Assembly (NCBI RefSeq): GCF_900106755.1
Contig: NZ_FNNN01000013.1
Span: 62,001 to 126,000 of the forward strand
Direction: 5' to 3'
Length of the DNA: 64,000 nucleotides
Source of the DNA: Bacteroides faecis MAJ27
Lineage (GTDB): Bacteria; Bacteroidota; Bacteroidia; Bacteroidales; Bacteroidaceae
The notes below the pieces were generated by a model. The model saw only the letters and a list, made by a program, of their open reading frames with translations. It was not told the origin of the DNA and made no database searches. The stretch's first letter is position 1. Every line of letters begins with the position of its first letter. Position numbers and translations under genes: made by a program. This document shows, piece after piece, positions 52,205 to 60,986 of this stretch.

Positions 52205-53118
52205 ATACTATCTACCACAGTAGAAACTTCTTTATAAAGTTTCATATAAACCGTATTAATACCATTTTTTCTATCCATAAATTGAAGGTTTGAAGCTATA
52301 ATAGGTTCTTCTATTGAAAAACGAAAATCAATTTTGTTTAGTAAAAAATCTACAACATCCTCTATTTCAGTTCCATCTTCATCTAAGATATTTCCTTTAA
52401 TTATAAGTTTATTACCTTTTTCTCGTCCTAATTCTGTTGCCTCTGAATGAATACGTCCAAAACTATCTATAATATTTAAGATTTCCCCTTTCTTTAAGCT
52501 TTTTACTTTATCCGCAGTAAAAGAACATTGCATGTATTTATCTGCATTAAGCTGATCGGATATACTTGCCAATCCTCTTAATGACCCTTTAGACAAATTA
52601 TTTCTAAGAAGCCCGGTTGGTTTAGCTAATTTCAAATTTACATATTTTATTCTCACCATGTTTTCAACTCTTTCATACGCCTCTTTTTTTAAAAGAGGAC
52701 TGATTTCAATCCAAAAAGTAGGAATAGAGTCCCTAATAGCCCTCGCCTCAAAATATGCACATATTTTTGACGGACTAACTCCCATTCTATTTGTCTCTAA
52801 ATATAGTACTTTAAATTGGGGATCATATAAAAATACATTAGGATAGGCTAAGCCTTGTCCATCATCTAAGGGCAATGCTGTATAATCGTCTCCATTTCCA
52901 GGTTTATGAGCCGGTGGAATATTTTTTCGACTTGTAGTTACAAATAGACCAACAATACTTCCATTTTTCTGTATTTGAGTATATTTAAGTTCGATTGTTC
53001 TATATTGATCAAGAACAAAGGGTTTTAACGAAGATTCTTCGTTATCTAAAAGGAGTTGTACAAAATCCATGCTTTCTGGAATATTCACTGAATAGCATGT
53101 TACTTTTTTATTAACCAT
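52183..53118 (-). CDS. Hypothetical cytoplasmic protein, possible DUF6731-like
   Basis: 311 residues without signal peptide or membrane helix. The N-terminus (KKVTCYSVNIPES, FVQLLLDNEESSLKPFVLDQ) and the segment GQGLAYPNVFLYDPQFKVLYLETNRMG resemble proteins annotated DUF6731, which occur in mobile elements. I am not certain of that family. It is A/T-rich like the whole element. It ends convergent with a membrane protein gene. A defence or abortive-infection role is conceivable but unproven. Confidence 0.6.
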   Translation of the reverse strand: MVNKKVTCYSVNIPESMDFVQLLLDNEESSLKPFVLDQYRTIELKYTQIQKNGSIVGLFVTTSRKNIPPAHKPGNGDDYTALPLDDGQGLAYPNVFLYDPQFKVLYLETNRMGVSPSKICAYFEARAIRDSIPTFWIEISPLLKKEAYERVENMVRIKYVNLKLAKPTGLLRNNLSKGSLRGLASISDQLNADKYMQCSFTADKVKSLKKGEILNIIDSFGRIHSEATELGREKGNKLIIKGNILDEDGTEIEDVVDFLLNKIDFRFSIEEPIIASNLQFMDRKNGINTVYMKLYKEVSTVVDSIQRLRKE

Positions 53119-53519
53119 AGTATTATCGTCTTTTGTTACTTACAAAAGTATTACGTTACAACGAATTAAGCAAATTTTTAAATAGAAAATATTAATAATA
53201 TACACAATCAAACTTGACCTTTATTCATTTTTTGGTATGGCTAATAAGAACGCAAATTTATAAACGCCATTATATTGTTGGTTAATTTTCTAAAGTTCAA
53301 ATGATTACAAAAATATTTTTTTGATAAAGTAGGGCACTACCCTTTTATTTACTCCTAATTTGCTTTGTACTCTTTCAATAATTCTATGGCAAACGGAGAT
53401 TAAAAATCAATTCTGATACATTTTTCTATTAGCATTTAGGGCTTTTTTGTTAGAATGTCCCTTTTTTACACCTATTATCAATCTAAGAAATCTTACTTTT
53501 GTCTGATAGTTAAGGCAAA
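53119..53519. other. A/T-rich intergenic region in the element
   Basis: About 400 bp with no gene seen. Only the -7 element TACTTTTG (53494-53501) of the AraC gene at 53520 is recognisable. Confidence 0.5.
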
Positions 53520-54365
53520 ATGGAGAACATTCAAGTAATACAACCTACCAAATTGCTCGCTCCTTATATAAAGCAATATTGGTTTTTAAGGATAGATGAT
53601 GTAAAGCAAGGCTTTCAGCGTTCTATCCCGGCGGGTTGTGTAGCACTTGTTTTTCATAAAGGAAATAAAATTATTTCTTCTTTTCATAAGGGAACGCAGC
53701 CACAATCCTATATAAGTGGGCAAATCAGTACTTATTCAGACATAGAGTTTTCTTTCTTGGATATGGTCATTATTTTATTCCAGCCTATCGGATGCAGGAT
53801 ATTTTTTCCATATCCTATGGAAGAGTTTACTAATCAGAATATAGGCATTGATTTGTTAGATAACACCTGTTTAGTAGAATTGGAAGAGAAAATAAATGAA
53901 GCATCAGATAATTATCAAATAGTCAGATTGATAGAAGAATATTTATTAAATAGACTATGCGAAAATATATCATGCAACGCCAATAGGATGATGGCTACTA
54001 TACACAATATCAATGAAGGTGAAGGAAATATATCCGTTTTATCTCAAACGGCTTGTTTAGGATATAAGCAATTTAAACGGATATTCGCTGAATATGTAGG
54101 ACTAAATCCAAAAGATTTTATCCAAATCACACGATTTAGAAAGGCATTCAATATTTTGCAACCAACTCCACAAATCAGTATAAGTAAGGTTGCCTATGAT
54201 TGTGGATATTATGATAAATCACATTTAATAAAAGAGTTTAAAATGTTCACGGGCTATACCCCTAAACAACTACTTGAAATTTGTGATACTTATACCGAAA
54301 ATCTATCGGTATTCAACTCTGTATTTATCAACGACAACAAAGAACTTAATAATATCGCTTTATGA
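53520..54365 (+). CDS. AraC-family regulator (DUF6597-type N-terminus) in the element
   Basis: 281 residues. The N-terminal half (LAPYIKQYWFLRIDDVKQGFQRSIPAGCVALVFH, IILFQPIGCRIFFPYPMEEF) is of the DUF6597/'DUF-AraC' sensor type. The HTH domain is about 155-265 (NISVLSQTACLGYKQFKRIFAEYVG, ISKVAYDCGYYDKSHLIKEFKMFTGYTP). It overlaps the reductase gene downstream by 4 bases (ATGA) and probably controls it. Low G+C and codon use suggest recent transfer with the element. Confidence 0.88.
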   Translation: MENIQVIQPTKLLAPYIKQYWFLRIDDVKQGFQRSIPAGCVALVFHKGNKIISSFHKGTQPQSYISGQISTYSDIEFSFLDMVIILFQPIGCRIFFPYPMEEFTNQNIGIDLLDNTCLVELEEKINEASDNYQIVRLIEEYLLNRLCENISCNANRMMATIHNINEGEGNISVLSQTACLGYKQFKRIFAEYVGLNPKDFIQITRFRKAFNILQPTPQISISKVAYDCGYYDKSHLIKEFKMFTGYTPKQLLEICDTYTENLSVFNSVFINDNKELNNIAL

Positions 54366-55336
54366 AAATATTGATATACGGTGCTGGCGTAGTGGGTTGT
54401 ACTTATGGCTGGCAATTATCCAAAGCTGGATGTGACGTTACTGTATTGGTGCGTAATGGACAAAAAGAATTTGTACAAAAAAATGGTATTCACATTATTT
54501 GTTCTGACTTTAGAGAGAAAGTAAGAAAAGATACAGATATAATCTTTAAGCCTACAGTAATAGACGAACTTTCGTCAAATAATGATTTTGAATACATTAT
54601 TGTCTCCACCAATAAATTGCAATTATCAACTATATTGCCAAGTCTTTCAAAGTCAGCAGGAAAAGCAAATGTTGTATTTTTCCAAAATAATTGGGATGTT
54701 TTTACTGAAATAGATAAATATTTAAAACCTGAACAATACTTTTTTGCTTTCCCCTTTATGGTCGGAGGTGGAAAAGAAGATAAAAGCATACATTGTGCCA
54801 TTTCAGGTCTAAAATATTCCAATACCCCGTTAGGGGAAAAAGACGGGCGGACAACTCCACGAGTAGAAAAACTTTCTATAGTACTGGATAAAGCAAACTT
54901 AAAGCCTACCATTTCTAATCAAATATTAGTATGGCTAATCACACATTATGCTGTCGCTGCCGGTCTTTCAGCGGGAATAATGAGTGCCGGAAGTGCCTCT
55001 AAATTTATAGAGAATACAGCTATTATTAAAACCACTATGAAAGCTATTCGGGAAGGCTTAGCTATTTGCAAAAGAATGGGTATCAATCCTAAAACAGAAA
55101 AAGCAAACAGATTATATCTTTTACCTTTATTTATCAGTGTGCCAATAGCAAAGAAAATTTATAGTAATGATGCTCTGCAACTTATGTTTGAAGGACATAT
55201 AAATCACTCCCCTGCTGAAATACGGCAAATGATAGATGATATAATAGATAGTGGTGTAAAATATGGTGTTACAACTCCTAATCTAGCACAATTAAAAAGT
55301 TATATATCTTCTAATCAAACTAATAAAAGTAATTGA
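54362..55336 (+). CDS. Ketopantoate reductase (ApbA/PanE) family protein in the element
   Basis: 324 residues. N-terminal Rossmann motif ILIYGAGVVGCTYGWQLSKAG, then FVQKNGIHII. The mid and C-terminal helical ApbA_C domain has the conserved Lys/Asn/Ser segments (SAGSASKFIENTAIIKTTMK; IWxPK-like PKTEKANRLY). Canonical members reduce 2-dehydropantoate with NADPH; as a cargo gene beside an AraC regulator, it may act on another ketoacid. Overlaps the AraC gene by 4 bases and an rteC frame by 4. Confidence 0.85.
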   Translation: MKILIYGAGVVGCTYGWQLSKAGCDVTVLVRNGQKEFVQKNGIHIICSDFREKVRKDTDIIFKPTVIDELSSNNDFEYIIVSTNKLQLSTILPSLSKSAGKANVVFFQNNWDVFTEIDKYLKPEQYFFAFPFMVGGGKEDKSIHCAISGLKYSNTPLGEKDGRTTPRVEKLSIVLDKANLKPTISNQILVWLITHYAVAAGLSAGIMSAGSASKFIENTAIIKTTMKAIREGLAICKRMGINPKTEKANRLYLLPLFISVPIAKKIYSNDALQLMFEGHINHSPAEIRQMIDDIIDSGVKYGVTTPNLAQLKSYISSNQTNKSN

Positions 55337-55374
55337 ATAAGACTATCAATTCGATAGCCATTAAATATAAGCGT

Positions 55375-55987
55375 ATGAAAGATATATTACAAGAGAGATT
55401 TTTCCGATTATTATTGGAATGCTCACAGCGTAAAGTTTCTGTAACAGAGTTTACAGAGGCTATTGAAGAATTGGCTACACATTTAGCTGATTTCAGTTTC
55501 AACGAACAGGATTATAGCGTTTTACTTCGCTATTTCTCCTTTGGTTTGCATCGACTTAAATCGTATCGTGTGCGGTTTGAGCAAGAAAAAAATGCCCTAC
55601 TTGCATTTAATTGATGAAGCAATAGGATTACTAAATAATGAAATGCGTATTATCAAACTGCGCATAAAATATCCTGAACAGTTCCAGCAACATGCAAATA
55701 AGCTCTTTATTTCCCCTCTCCATTTAGCTGACAAAACAAGCCTTATCAATATCATGGAAATAGTCAGCGGCTTATTCCTTTCAAAACGTGTAATATATCA
55801 GAATGGAAAACCTATTCACTTGACGGACTTAGGCAAAACCTTTGAATGGCTTTTCAATATCAAGTTAGGTGATTATCACCAAAAGTACATGGATGTCATC
55901 AAGCGAAAGCCAGCCAAACTAACGGAGTTTCTTAATGAACTGGCAAACCTTATTCACAAAGAACACGAAAATAAAGGGTATAGATAA
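55375..55987 (+). pseudogene. rteC: rteC-like excision/transfer regulator, frameshifted
   Basis: Frame 1 (ATG 55375 to 55614) encodes MKDILQERFFRLLLECSQRK to FGLHRLKSYRVRFEQEK; frame 2 (open from 55541, stop 55987) continues MPYLHLIDEAIGLLNNE and the conserved RteC end ISPLHLADKTSLINIME, LTDLGKTFEWLFNIKLGDYHQK. The break falls at seven A (55586-55592); six would restore one protein of about 200 residues. RteC in CTnDOT-type elements activates excision. Either the element is crippled here or the homopolymer was misread. Confidence 0.75.
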
Positions 55988-56117
55988 TCAAGCATTTAGC
56001 ATCAATTTATACGGGGTAGCGTATGCTACCTTGTAATTTGTTTGCTTCCCTTTGCCGAACTTTGCTTCATCAATCGATTGGTAATCATATAAGTATAACC
56101 TGAAAAATGAAGCAAAT

Positions 56118-56441
56118 ATGTATGTAGATAATTATGAGTTTAAAGACTGGATGCAAAAACTACTTGATAAACTGGAAGAAGTAGGAAAAGATGTAAAGAG
56201 CTTGCAAACCAATCCCGAAGTAATGCCGGGTGACAAGCTATTGGATAATCAGGATTTATGCCTATTGTTCAAAGTGAGTACCCGAACATTACAGCGATTG
56301 CGAAGCAAGAAACTACTGCCCTTTATGATGATTAGCGGAAAAGCCTATTATCGGGCTTCCGATGTGCGTGAGTTTATAAAGGAACGGTTTGATGTGGGAA
56401 CGCTCCGAAAATTCGAGAAAGAACACGGAGCAAATAAGTAA
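56118..56441 (+). CDS. Excisionase-type helix-turn-helix protein
   Basis: 107 residues. An N-terminal coiled region (FKDWMQKLLDKLEEVGKDV) is followed by an HTH_17/MerR-like domain (LLDNQDLCLLFKVSTRTLQRLRSKKLLPFMMISGKAYYRASDVREFI). One of three such paralogues in the element (others at 57741 and 58412). In Bacteroides ICEs these act as Xis-like factors or transfer regulators. Confidence 0.85.
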   Translation: MYVDNYEFKDWMQKLLDKLEEVGKDVKSLQTNPEVMPGDKLLDNQDLCLLFKVSTRTLQRLRSKKLLPFMMISGKAYYRASDVREFIKERFDVGTLRKFEKEHGANK

Positions 56442-56507
56442 CAGTGAAATTCATCCCGAAGCTGTACACGTGGCAGCTTCGGGATGTTTTTCTTTTGGCA
56501 AGTACAT

Positions 56508-56957
56508 CTACTTCTCTGCCGATATTATTCCCTCCTCTTTATAAGATGCTTCAAACTGTTTGGTAAGCGCAATAATCTGCTGGTTCGTCTTTACCAGTTC
56601 AACAGTGTATTGTTCCAGTTTGTAAAGCTGGGCAAGTGCTTTCTTTTCCGCAAAATTGGAATGAAGTTCTTTCACTACCTGATTATAGTTATTGCCTATG
56701 CTCCTGAATTGGGTAAATAACTGGGAGAGTTGAATATAATAATCAACCTTGCTTTTATCAATTCTAAGCACCTTAAACGACTTCCCGAAAATACAGTTCT
56801 TAATGAAATGTGCCTTTACCTTGTAACCTGACTGGTCGTAAAAAGCTAAGAACTTGGCGTTCTCCACATCGTCCAAATTCAGGGAATAACGGTGCGTTCG
56901 TGGGTCAAGTTTAGGCTTGCGCCCACCTTTGTTAAATGGCTTCTTTTTCTGTTCCAT
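56508..56957 (-). CDS. Mobilization protein MobA-like (relaxosome accessory)
   Basis: 149 residues. A basic N-terminus (KKKPFNKGGRKPKLDPRTHRY) and a ribbon-helix-helix-like region (SLNLDDVENAKFLAFYDQSG) are followed by helices with LFTQFRSIGNNYNQVVKELHSNF, the pattern of Bacteroides MobA/MobC-type accessory proteins. It normally precedes a relaxase gene on the same strand; here no relaxase follows, and the next gene downstream is a plus-strand HTH. The element therefore seems to have lost its relaxase. Confidence 0.82.
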   Translation of the reverse strand: MEQKKKPFNKGGRKPKLDPRTHRYSLNLDDVENAKFLAFYDQSGYKVKAHFIKNCIFGKSFKVLRIDKSKVDYYIQLSQLFTQFRSIGNNYNQVVKELHSNFAEKKALAQLYKLEQYTVELVKTNQQIIALTKQFEASYKEEGIISAEK

Positions 56958-57001
56958 AATTGCAATTATTTACTGGTTTTACGACTTCGGAGTAAAACCA
57001 A

Positions 57002-57085
57002 CCACCTTTTAAGGTGGCAAGGTTTTGAGGCACAAAAAACGAAGTGCGGGCCTCAAAACACAACTTGCTGTTATCATGTGATAAC
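57002..57085. other. Candidate oriT-like region upstream of the mob gene
   Basis: Three inverted repeats in 84 bp: CCACCTT/AAGGTGG (57002-57017), GTTTTGAGGC/GCCTCAAAAC (57022-57031 and 57050-57059) and the palindrome GTTATCATGTGATAAC (57070-57085). Nick regions of mobilizable elements often lie just upstream of the mob genes. No nic site was identified, and the remaining 57086-57444 holds nothing else I recognise. Confidence 0.5.
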
Positions 57086-57444
57086 AAAAATCTTCCCTAT
57101 GGTCAGATTACAAAAGCAAGCGGTTCGGCTTCCTCCTATGTCTATTTATCGGTTACAAAATTACAGACAGCAGTTTGCCCCTGAAAGATGGGCTATTACG
57201 CCAAACTGCGACACAAACGGACAAAGTACCCCCATTTTAAAAAGCATCTGTTTTTACCCTTTTCTTTGCTGAAAATTGATTGAATGGTGGTAATCTATAA
57301 GACAGTCTAACAAGGTTTGAATATGGCTTTAAAACATGTTTGAAAGGCGTTTAACGATTTGGCAATACTGCCATGAAACTGGCTTACCACTTTTAAATCA
57401 TTATCAAAAATCAATCTATTCATAAACCATTAAAAATTGAAAGT

Positions 57445-57744
57445 ATGGCAGAAGTAAAACAATCATTACAGGAAACAGCAAGTAAGGAACGGGAAAGCTA
57501 TAAATCGGTATTCCTTAAAAAGCGGTCGGTTTGCAACCGTCAAAGCGTGTACATAAGTGGAGAGATACAGAAACGTATCATGCAGATTGTAGGCGTGATT
57601 ACAAACAAACAGGTAAGCATCGGAAGTTTCATTGATAACGTACTGGAAGAGCATTTGAATACGTACAATGATGTCCTTTCGGTTCTCTACCGGGAAGAAA
57701 TGCAAAAAGGAATATTCAACCAGCCAAAAGAGAATAAAGAATGA
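57445..57744 (+). CDS. DUF3408 protein of Bacteroidetes mobile elements
   Basis: 99 residues. KKRSVCNRQSVYISGEIQKRIMQIVGVI and SIGSFIDNVLEEHLNTY are the DUF3408 signature, a ribbon-helix-helix-like putative DNA-binding domain found in conjugative transposons. The stop overlaps the ATG of the HTH gene at 57741. Function probably regulation of transfer or partition. Confidence 0.85.
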   Translation: MAEVKQSLQETASKERESYKSVFLKKRSVCNRQSVYISGEIQKRIMQIVGVITNKQVSIGSFIDNVLEEHLNTYNDVLSVLYREEMQKGIFNQPKENKE

Positions 57745-58058
57745 ATATAATAACTATTGAGGAACAGACCTTTAAACAGTTATGCAGTCGGTTCGCCAAC
57801 TTTGCTAATCAGGTGGAACGCATTTGCAGGTTGAACAATCATCAGTCCGATAAATGGTTGTCAGGTCGTGAAGTGTGTGCCCTGCTCGGCATCAGCATCC
57901 GAAGTTTGCAGAACTACCGGGACAGTGGTAAACTGGGTTACTCCCAAATCGGGAATAAGCTGTACTATAAATCTGTCGATATTGAAACACTGGTTGCTGA
58001 ATGTACAGTTAACCATCTTTCAGGAAAGAAAAACAACTATATACCAACCAATAAATAA
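57741..58058 (+). CDS. Excisionase-type helix-turn-helix protein
   Basis: 105 residues with an HTH_17 domain at about 40-90 (WLSGREVCALLGISIRSLQNYRDSGKLGYSQIGNKLYYKSVDIETLV). Overlaps the DUF3408 stop by 4 bases, so the two are translationally coupled. Likely Xis-like or transfer regulator. Confidence 0.87.
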   Translation: MNIITIEEQTFKQLCSRFANFANQVERICRLNNHQSDKWLSGREVCALLGISIRSLQNYRDSGKLGYSQIGNKLYYKSVDIETLVAECTVNHLSGKKNNYIPTNK

Positions 58059-58068
58059 GTATCGCCTT

Positions 58069-58371
58069 ATGACAAGAAAACAAGATGACAATTCAGAAGC
58101 AAACCAATCTTTTACCCTCCCGGCTATTGTGGGTACATGGGAAAGTTTAAATCTTCATCCTACGGTGATGATATATCCAAGTAAGAAAAAGTATCTCCTT
58201 TCGATGCTTCATGTATCGGATAACGGACAGGCGCAACCCGCTACTTACGAGATACAGAAAGAAGATAGCCGTTACTTTATTGTTTCAGCCTTTAAGCGGC
58301 TTTATATCGGCTATGACAAGGCAAAAGACAGCCTTTCCATTTCTTACTATGGCAATTATCTGCGTAATTGA
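58069..58371 (+). CDS. DUF3876 protein of Bacteroidetes mobile elements
   Basis: 100 residues from the ATG at 58069; a longer frame from 57868 lies inside the upstream gene. IVGTWESLNLHPTVMIYPSKKKYLLSMLHV and RYFIVSAFKRLYIGYDKAKDSLSI match the beta-rich DUF3876 family usually encoded next to HTH genes in conjugative transposons. Function unknown. Confidence 0.8.
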   Translation: MTRKQDDNSEANQSFTLPAIVGTWESLNLHPTVMIYPSKKKYLLSMLHVSDNGQAQPATYEIQKEDSRYFIVSAFKRLYIGYDKAKDSLSISYYGNYLRN

Positions 58372-58411
58372 AAATGTATATACTAATCATTCAAGCTAAC
58401 TATAAATCAAT

Positions 58412-58705
58412 ATGGAACTAATAAACAGCAACAGTGAAATGATAAAAGAGTTCTTTCAATCTATGGATAGAATGTTAGACGGTATCAGCCGACTGGCAAA
58501 GGAGAGCAGACCGCATTTGAACGGCGAGAAGTTTCTAAGCAACCGGGAAGCAGCCAAATATCTGAAAGTAAGCATCCGCACGCTGCAAGAATGGCGAGAT
58601 ACGGGCGTTATCCCTTACATTCAGATAAAAGGCAAAATAATCTACCGTCAAAGCGATATAGAACGGCTTTTGCAGACCTACTACAACAAGGAACGGCAGG
58701 AATAA
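58412..58705 (+). CDS. Excisionase-type helix-turn-helix protein
   Basis: 97 residues. HTH_17 domain at about 43-90 (FLSNREAAKYLKVSIRTLQEWRDTGVIPYIQIKGKIIYRQSDIERLL). The last of the accessory-gene row on the plus strand before the integrase; probably a directionality or transfer factor. Confidence 0.87.
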   Translation: MELINSNSEMIKEFFQSMDRMLDGISRLAKESRPHLNGEKFLSNREAAKYLKVSIRTLQEWRDTGVIPYIQIKGKIIYRQSDIERLLQTYYNKERQE

Positions 58706-58769
58706 CCCACCGTCCTAAAAAACACATTTTTTTCCTAAACTGACTAAGAACATTAACTCTATCAGTGTA

Positions 58770-58877
58770 GTATTCCGTCTGTGCAAGCCTTTGGAAGAAA
58801 ATACTACCCGGAGCGTAGCGCAGGCGTGGAGATTTTCTTTCAAACCCGTAGGGCTTGGGCTTGAACGGACGGAATAC
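58770..58877. repeat. Large multi-stem inverted repeat next to the integrase region
   Basis: GTATTCCGTC (58770-58779) pairs with GACGGAATAC (58868-58877). GCAAGCC (58783-58789) nearly pairs with GGGCTTG (58851-58857), and GAAGAAAAT pairs with ATTTTCTTTC further in. A folded DNA or RNA element of about 108 bp; possibly an oriT, a recombination site or a small RNA. Confidence 0.6.
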
Positions 58878-58939
58878 GAAGCTTACCTTTGTTAATGTTT
58901 TATTCAGCTTTGGAAGAATCTTCGCTAATCAGTCTGTAT

Positions 58940-59446
58940 TTACTCAAACTTCTTCTCTTGCTTATTGTCATTTTTCATGCCACTTTCACTCAATGATTGT
59001 GATATAGAAGATGTAATTGTTAATTGGGCATTTTTAAAATTAGCTTCTTGTTGATATTGAATGCTTAGCCATTGAGGGAAATAGAATGACTTTACATTTT
59101 CCCATTTTATGTTTGTATAATGTAAATCTTGCGCCATTGCTTCTATTAATAACAACTCTTTATCAAAAATCAAATTGGAATTTGGAGTAGGATTTTGCAA
59201 TACAGAATAATAGTCACTCCATGCTTTTCGCACTTTCTTACTATCATAAAAAACAACATCAATAGAATTAAGCGCACGAACATATTCTATTGTACACCTA
59301 TTATAACGTGTTGCCATTAATATCTTAAAAATTTCCATTTTATCTTTTTTCTTATCAGTTCTGATTGATAAATACCTTGTTATAAGAACTGCTATAATGG
59401 GTGATAAAACAATTGCTATTATATTTATAATATTCTGTATATCCAT
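58940..59446 (-). CDS. DUF6680-like membrane-anchored protein
   Basis: 168 residues. One N-terminal membrane helix (IINIIAIVLSPIIAVLITRYL) is followed by a soluble helical domain with LMATRYNRCTIEYVRALNSIDVVF and VRKAWSDYY, which I associate with DUF6680. No catalytic motif seen. Cargo of the element; function unknown. Confidence 0.7.
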   Translation of the reverse strand: MDIQNIINIIAIVLSPIIAVLITRYLSIRTDKKKDKMEIFKILMATRYNRCTIEYVRALNSIDVVFYDSKKVRKAWSDYYSVLQNPTPNSNLIFDKELLLIEAMAQDLHYTNIKWENVKSFYFPQWLSIQYQQEANFKNAQLTITSSISQSLSESGMKNDNKQEKKFE

Positions 59447-59501
59447 TTTTTACTTATTTTGAGACGAAAATAGAAATTATTTATCAAAAAAGCAATAAAA
59501 T

Positions 59502-60731
59502 TCAGCTTATTGAAAAATTCTTTTCCACATTCACCATATCACGCATAATGGAGCTATCTAAAACCTTTGCATAATGCTGTGTCATTCTGATATTGGAATG
59601 TCCCAAAATCTTAGATACATTTTCCATTGATACATCATTAGCGAGAAAAACAACTGTAGCCGCAGTATGTCTTGCAACATGAGTAGTTAGGCGTTTGGTA
59701 ATGCTGCACAAATCAGCGATTTCCTTTAGATAGGCATTCATGCGCTGATTACTAATTACAGGCAAAAGCACACCTTTCTTTATGCACTCTGCATTATCTT
59801 CATATTTCCTTAATATCCTTTGAGGAATAGATAAAACAGGAATATTGCACATTTGATTAGTTTTCTGTCTTGGCTTGCGTATCCATAAAGTACCGTTATT
59901 GTCTTTTATCAAGTGCTCACGGCTTAACTGCTGCACATCGACAAAAGCAAGTGCGGTAAAACAGCAAAAGACAAAAATATCCCTTACCTGCTCCAAACGT
60001 TTGATAGTAAATCCTTTGTTCATCAAAACATCCAATTCTTCACGTGAAAGGAACTCTACATTAACTTCTTCCTGCTTGAAGTGGATGCCGTAAAACGGGT
60101 CTTTCTTTATCCAGTCGTTAGCCAAAGCAATACGAACAACTTTTTTCAAGTTCTTCAAATGCTTCAATGCGGAATTGTTTTGGCAATGCTTATCCGTTTT
60201 CAGCCAAAAATCAAAATCACGGATAAATTGCCCGTCCAGTTCTGCCAGCATTATATCATCACGGTGGTAACAACTACGGATATATTCTTTCAAGCGGTTT
60301 ATGGAAGTATCAAACTTGGTAACTGTGCTTTCCGTATATTCCTTACCAATCAGGGCACGGCATTTCTCGTTATGCTCCGCATACACTTCTAGCAAACTGC
60401 GCTGCACCTTGTCCCGTCCGTAGAAACAATCCTTTATTGTATCGGCTGTTATCGGTTTGTTGTCTATTTCCAGTTCACGGTGTATCTGCAATACTTTGGC
60501 ACGAATCGTATTGATATAGTGGTTCAGTTCTGTAGCTACACGGTCTTTTCCTTTGGAACATTCCTTTTTCTGATTCCATAAATCTACGGGAATGCTCCGT
60601 TTAATCATAACTTCGACTACTCGTTTGTTTACGGTGATGCGCATACAAATAGGAGCTTCACCGTTTTTCAAAAGTTTCGCTTTCTTGATAATGAACAATA
60701 CGCTTAGTGTGTTTCTTTTCACTGCTCCCAT
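59502..60731 (-). CDS. Tyrosine recombinase (integrase) of the element
   Basis: 409 residues. An N-terminal arm-binding/SAM-like region (about 1-100) and core-binding domain precede the catalytic domain. Catalytic segments include the HxxR-type LTTHVARHTAATVVFLANDVS, GHSNIRMTQHYAKVLD with the nucleophile Tyr, and an Arg in the LEQVRDIFVFCCFTAL helix. Bacteroidetes phage-type integrase. It lies at the right end beside the tRNA-Asp gene, transcribed away from it, as expected for a tRNA-targeting integrase. Confidence 0.93.
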   Translation of the reverse strand: MGAVKRNTLSVLFIIKKAKLLKNGEAPICMRITVNKRVVEVMIKRSIPVDLWNQKKECSKGKDRVATELNHYINTIRAKVLQIHRELEIDNKPITADTIKDCFYGRDKVQRSLLEVYAEHNEKCRALIGKEYTESTVTKFDTSINRLKEYIRSCYHRDDIMLAELDGQFIRDFDFWLKTDKHCQNNSALKHLKNLKKVVRIALANDWIKKDPFYGIHFKQEEVNVEFLSREELDVLMNKGFTIKRLEQVRDIFVFCCFTALAFVDVQQLSREHLIKDNNGTLWIRKPRQKTNQMCNIPVLSIPQRILRKYEDNAECIKKGVLLPVISNQRMNAYLKEIADLCSITKRLTTHVARHTAATVVFLANDVSMENVSKILGHSNIRMTQHYAKVLDSSIMRDMVNVEKNFSIS

Positions 60732-60909
60732 AATTCTTTGTTTTTTAAGTGGTACAAAATTAGTTTGCTACACTCAAAAACCAGCTACGCAAAAAGCTGA
60801 CAATCAAAGACAAAAGCGTCAATTCGTGGGAGCAAAAACAGTTTTCAAAAAGTCCCACGAATAAGCCACGTGAGAACTGCTTTAAACCGCTATTTTTTGC
60901 CTAAGCGGG

Positions 60910-60986
60910 GAAAAAGAAAAAGCTCTGAAATCCTTGAATTTCAGAGCTTTGCTTTAATTTGCTATTTGCTTTCGCGGTGCGTACGG
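60910..60986. repeat. Right attachment repeat of the element (attR, intact tRNA side)
   Basis: The 41-bp identity (60910-60950, with the tRNA terminator hairpin) and the 25-bp identity (60962-60986) match the copies at 51447-51487 and 51489-51513. The second part continues into the intact tRNA-Asp gene. Confidence 0.85.
60919..60950 (-). terminator. Terminator of the tRNA-Asp unit
   Basis: AAAGCTCTGAAAT / ATTTCAGAGCTTT inverted repeat just 3' of the tRNA gene on the minus strand, followed there by a T-rich run. A copy is present in attL. Confidence 0.75.

Noticed and set aside
57868..58068. Upstream extension of the DUF3876 frame
   Set aside because: Lies inside the HTH gene in another frame; the ATG at 58069 is the plausible start.
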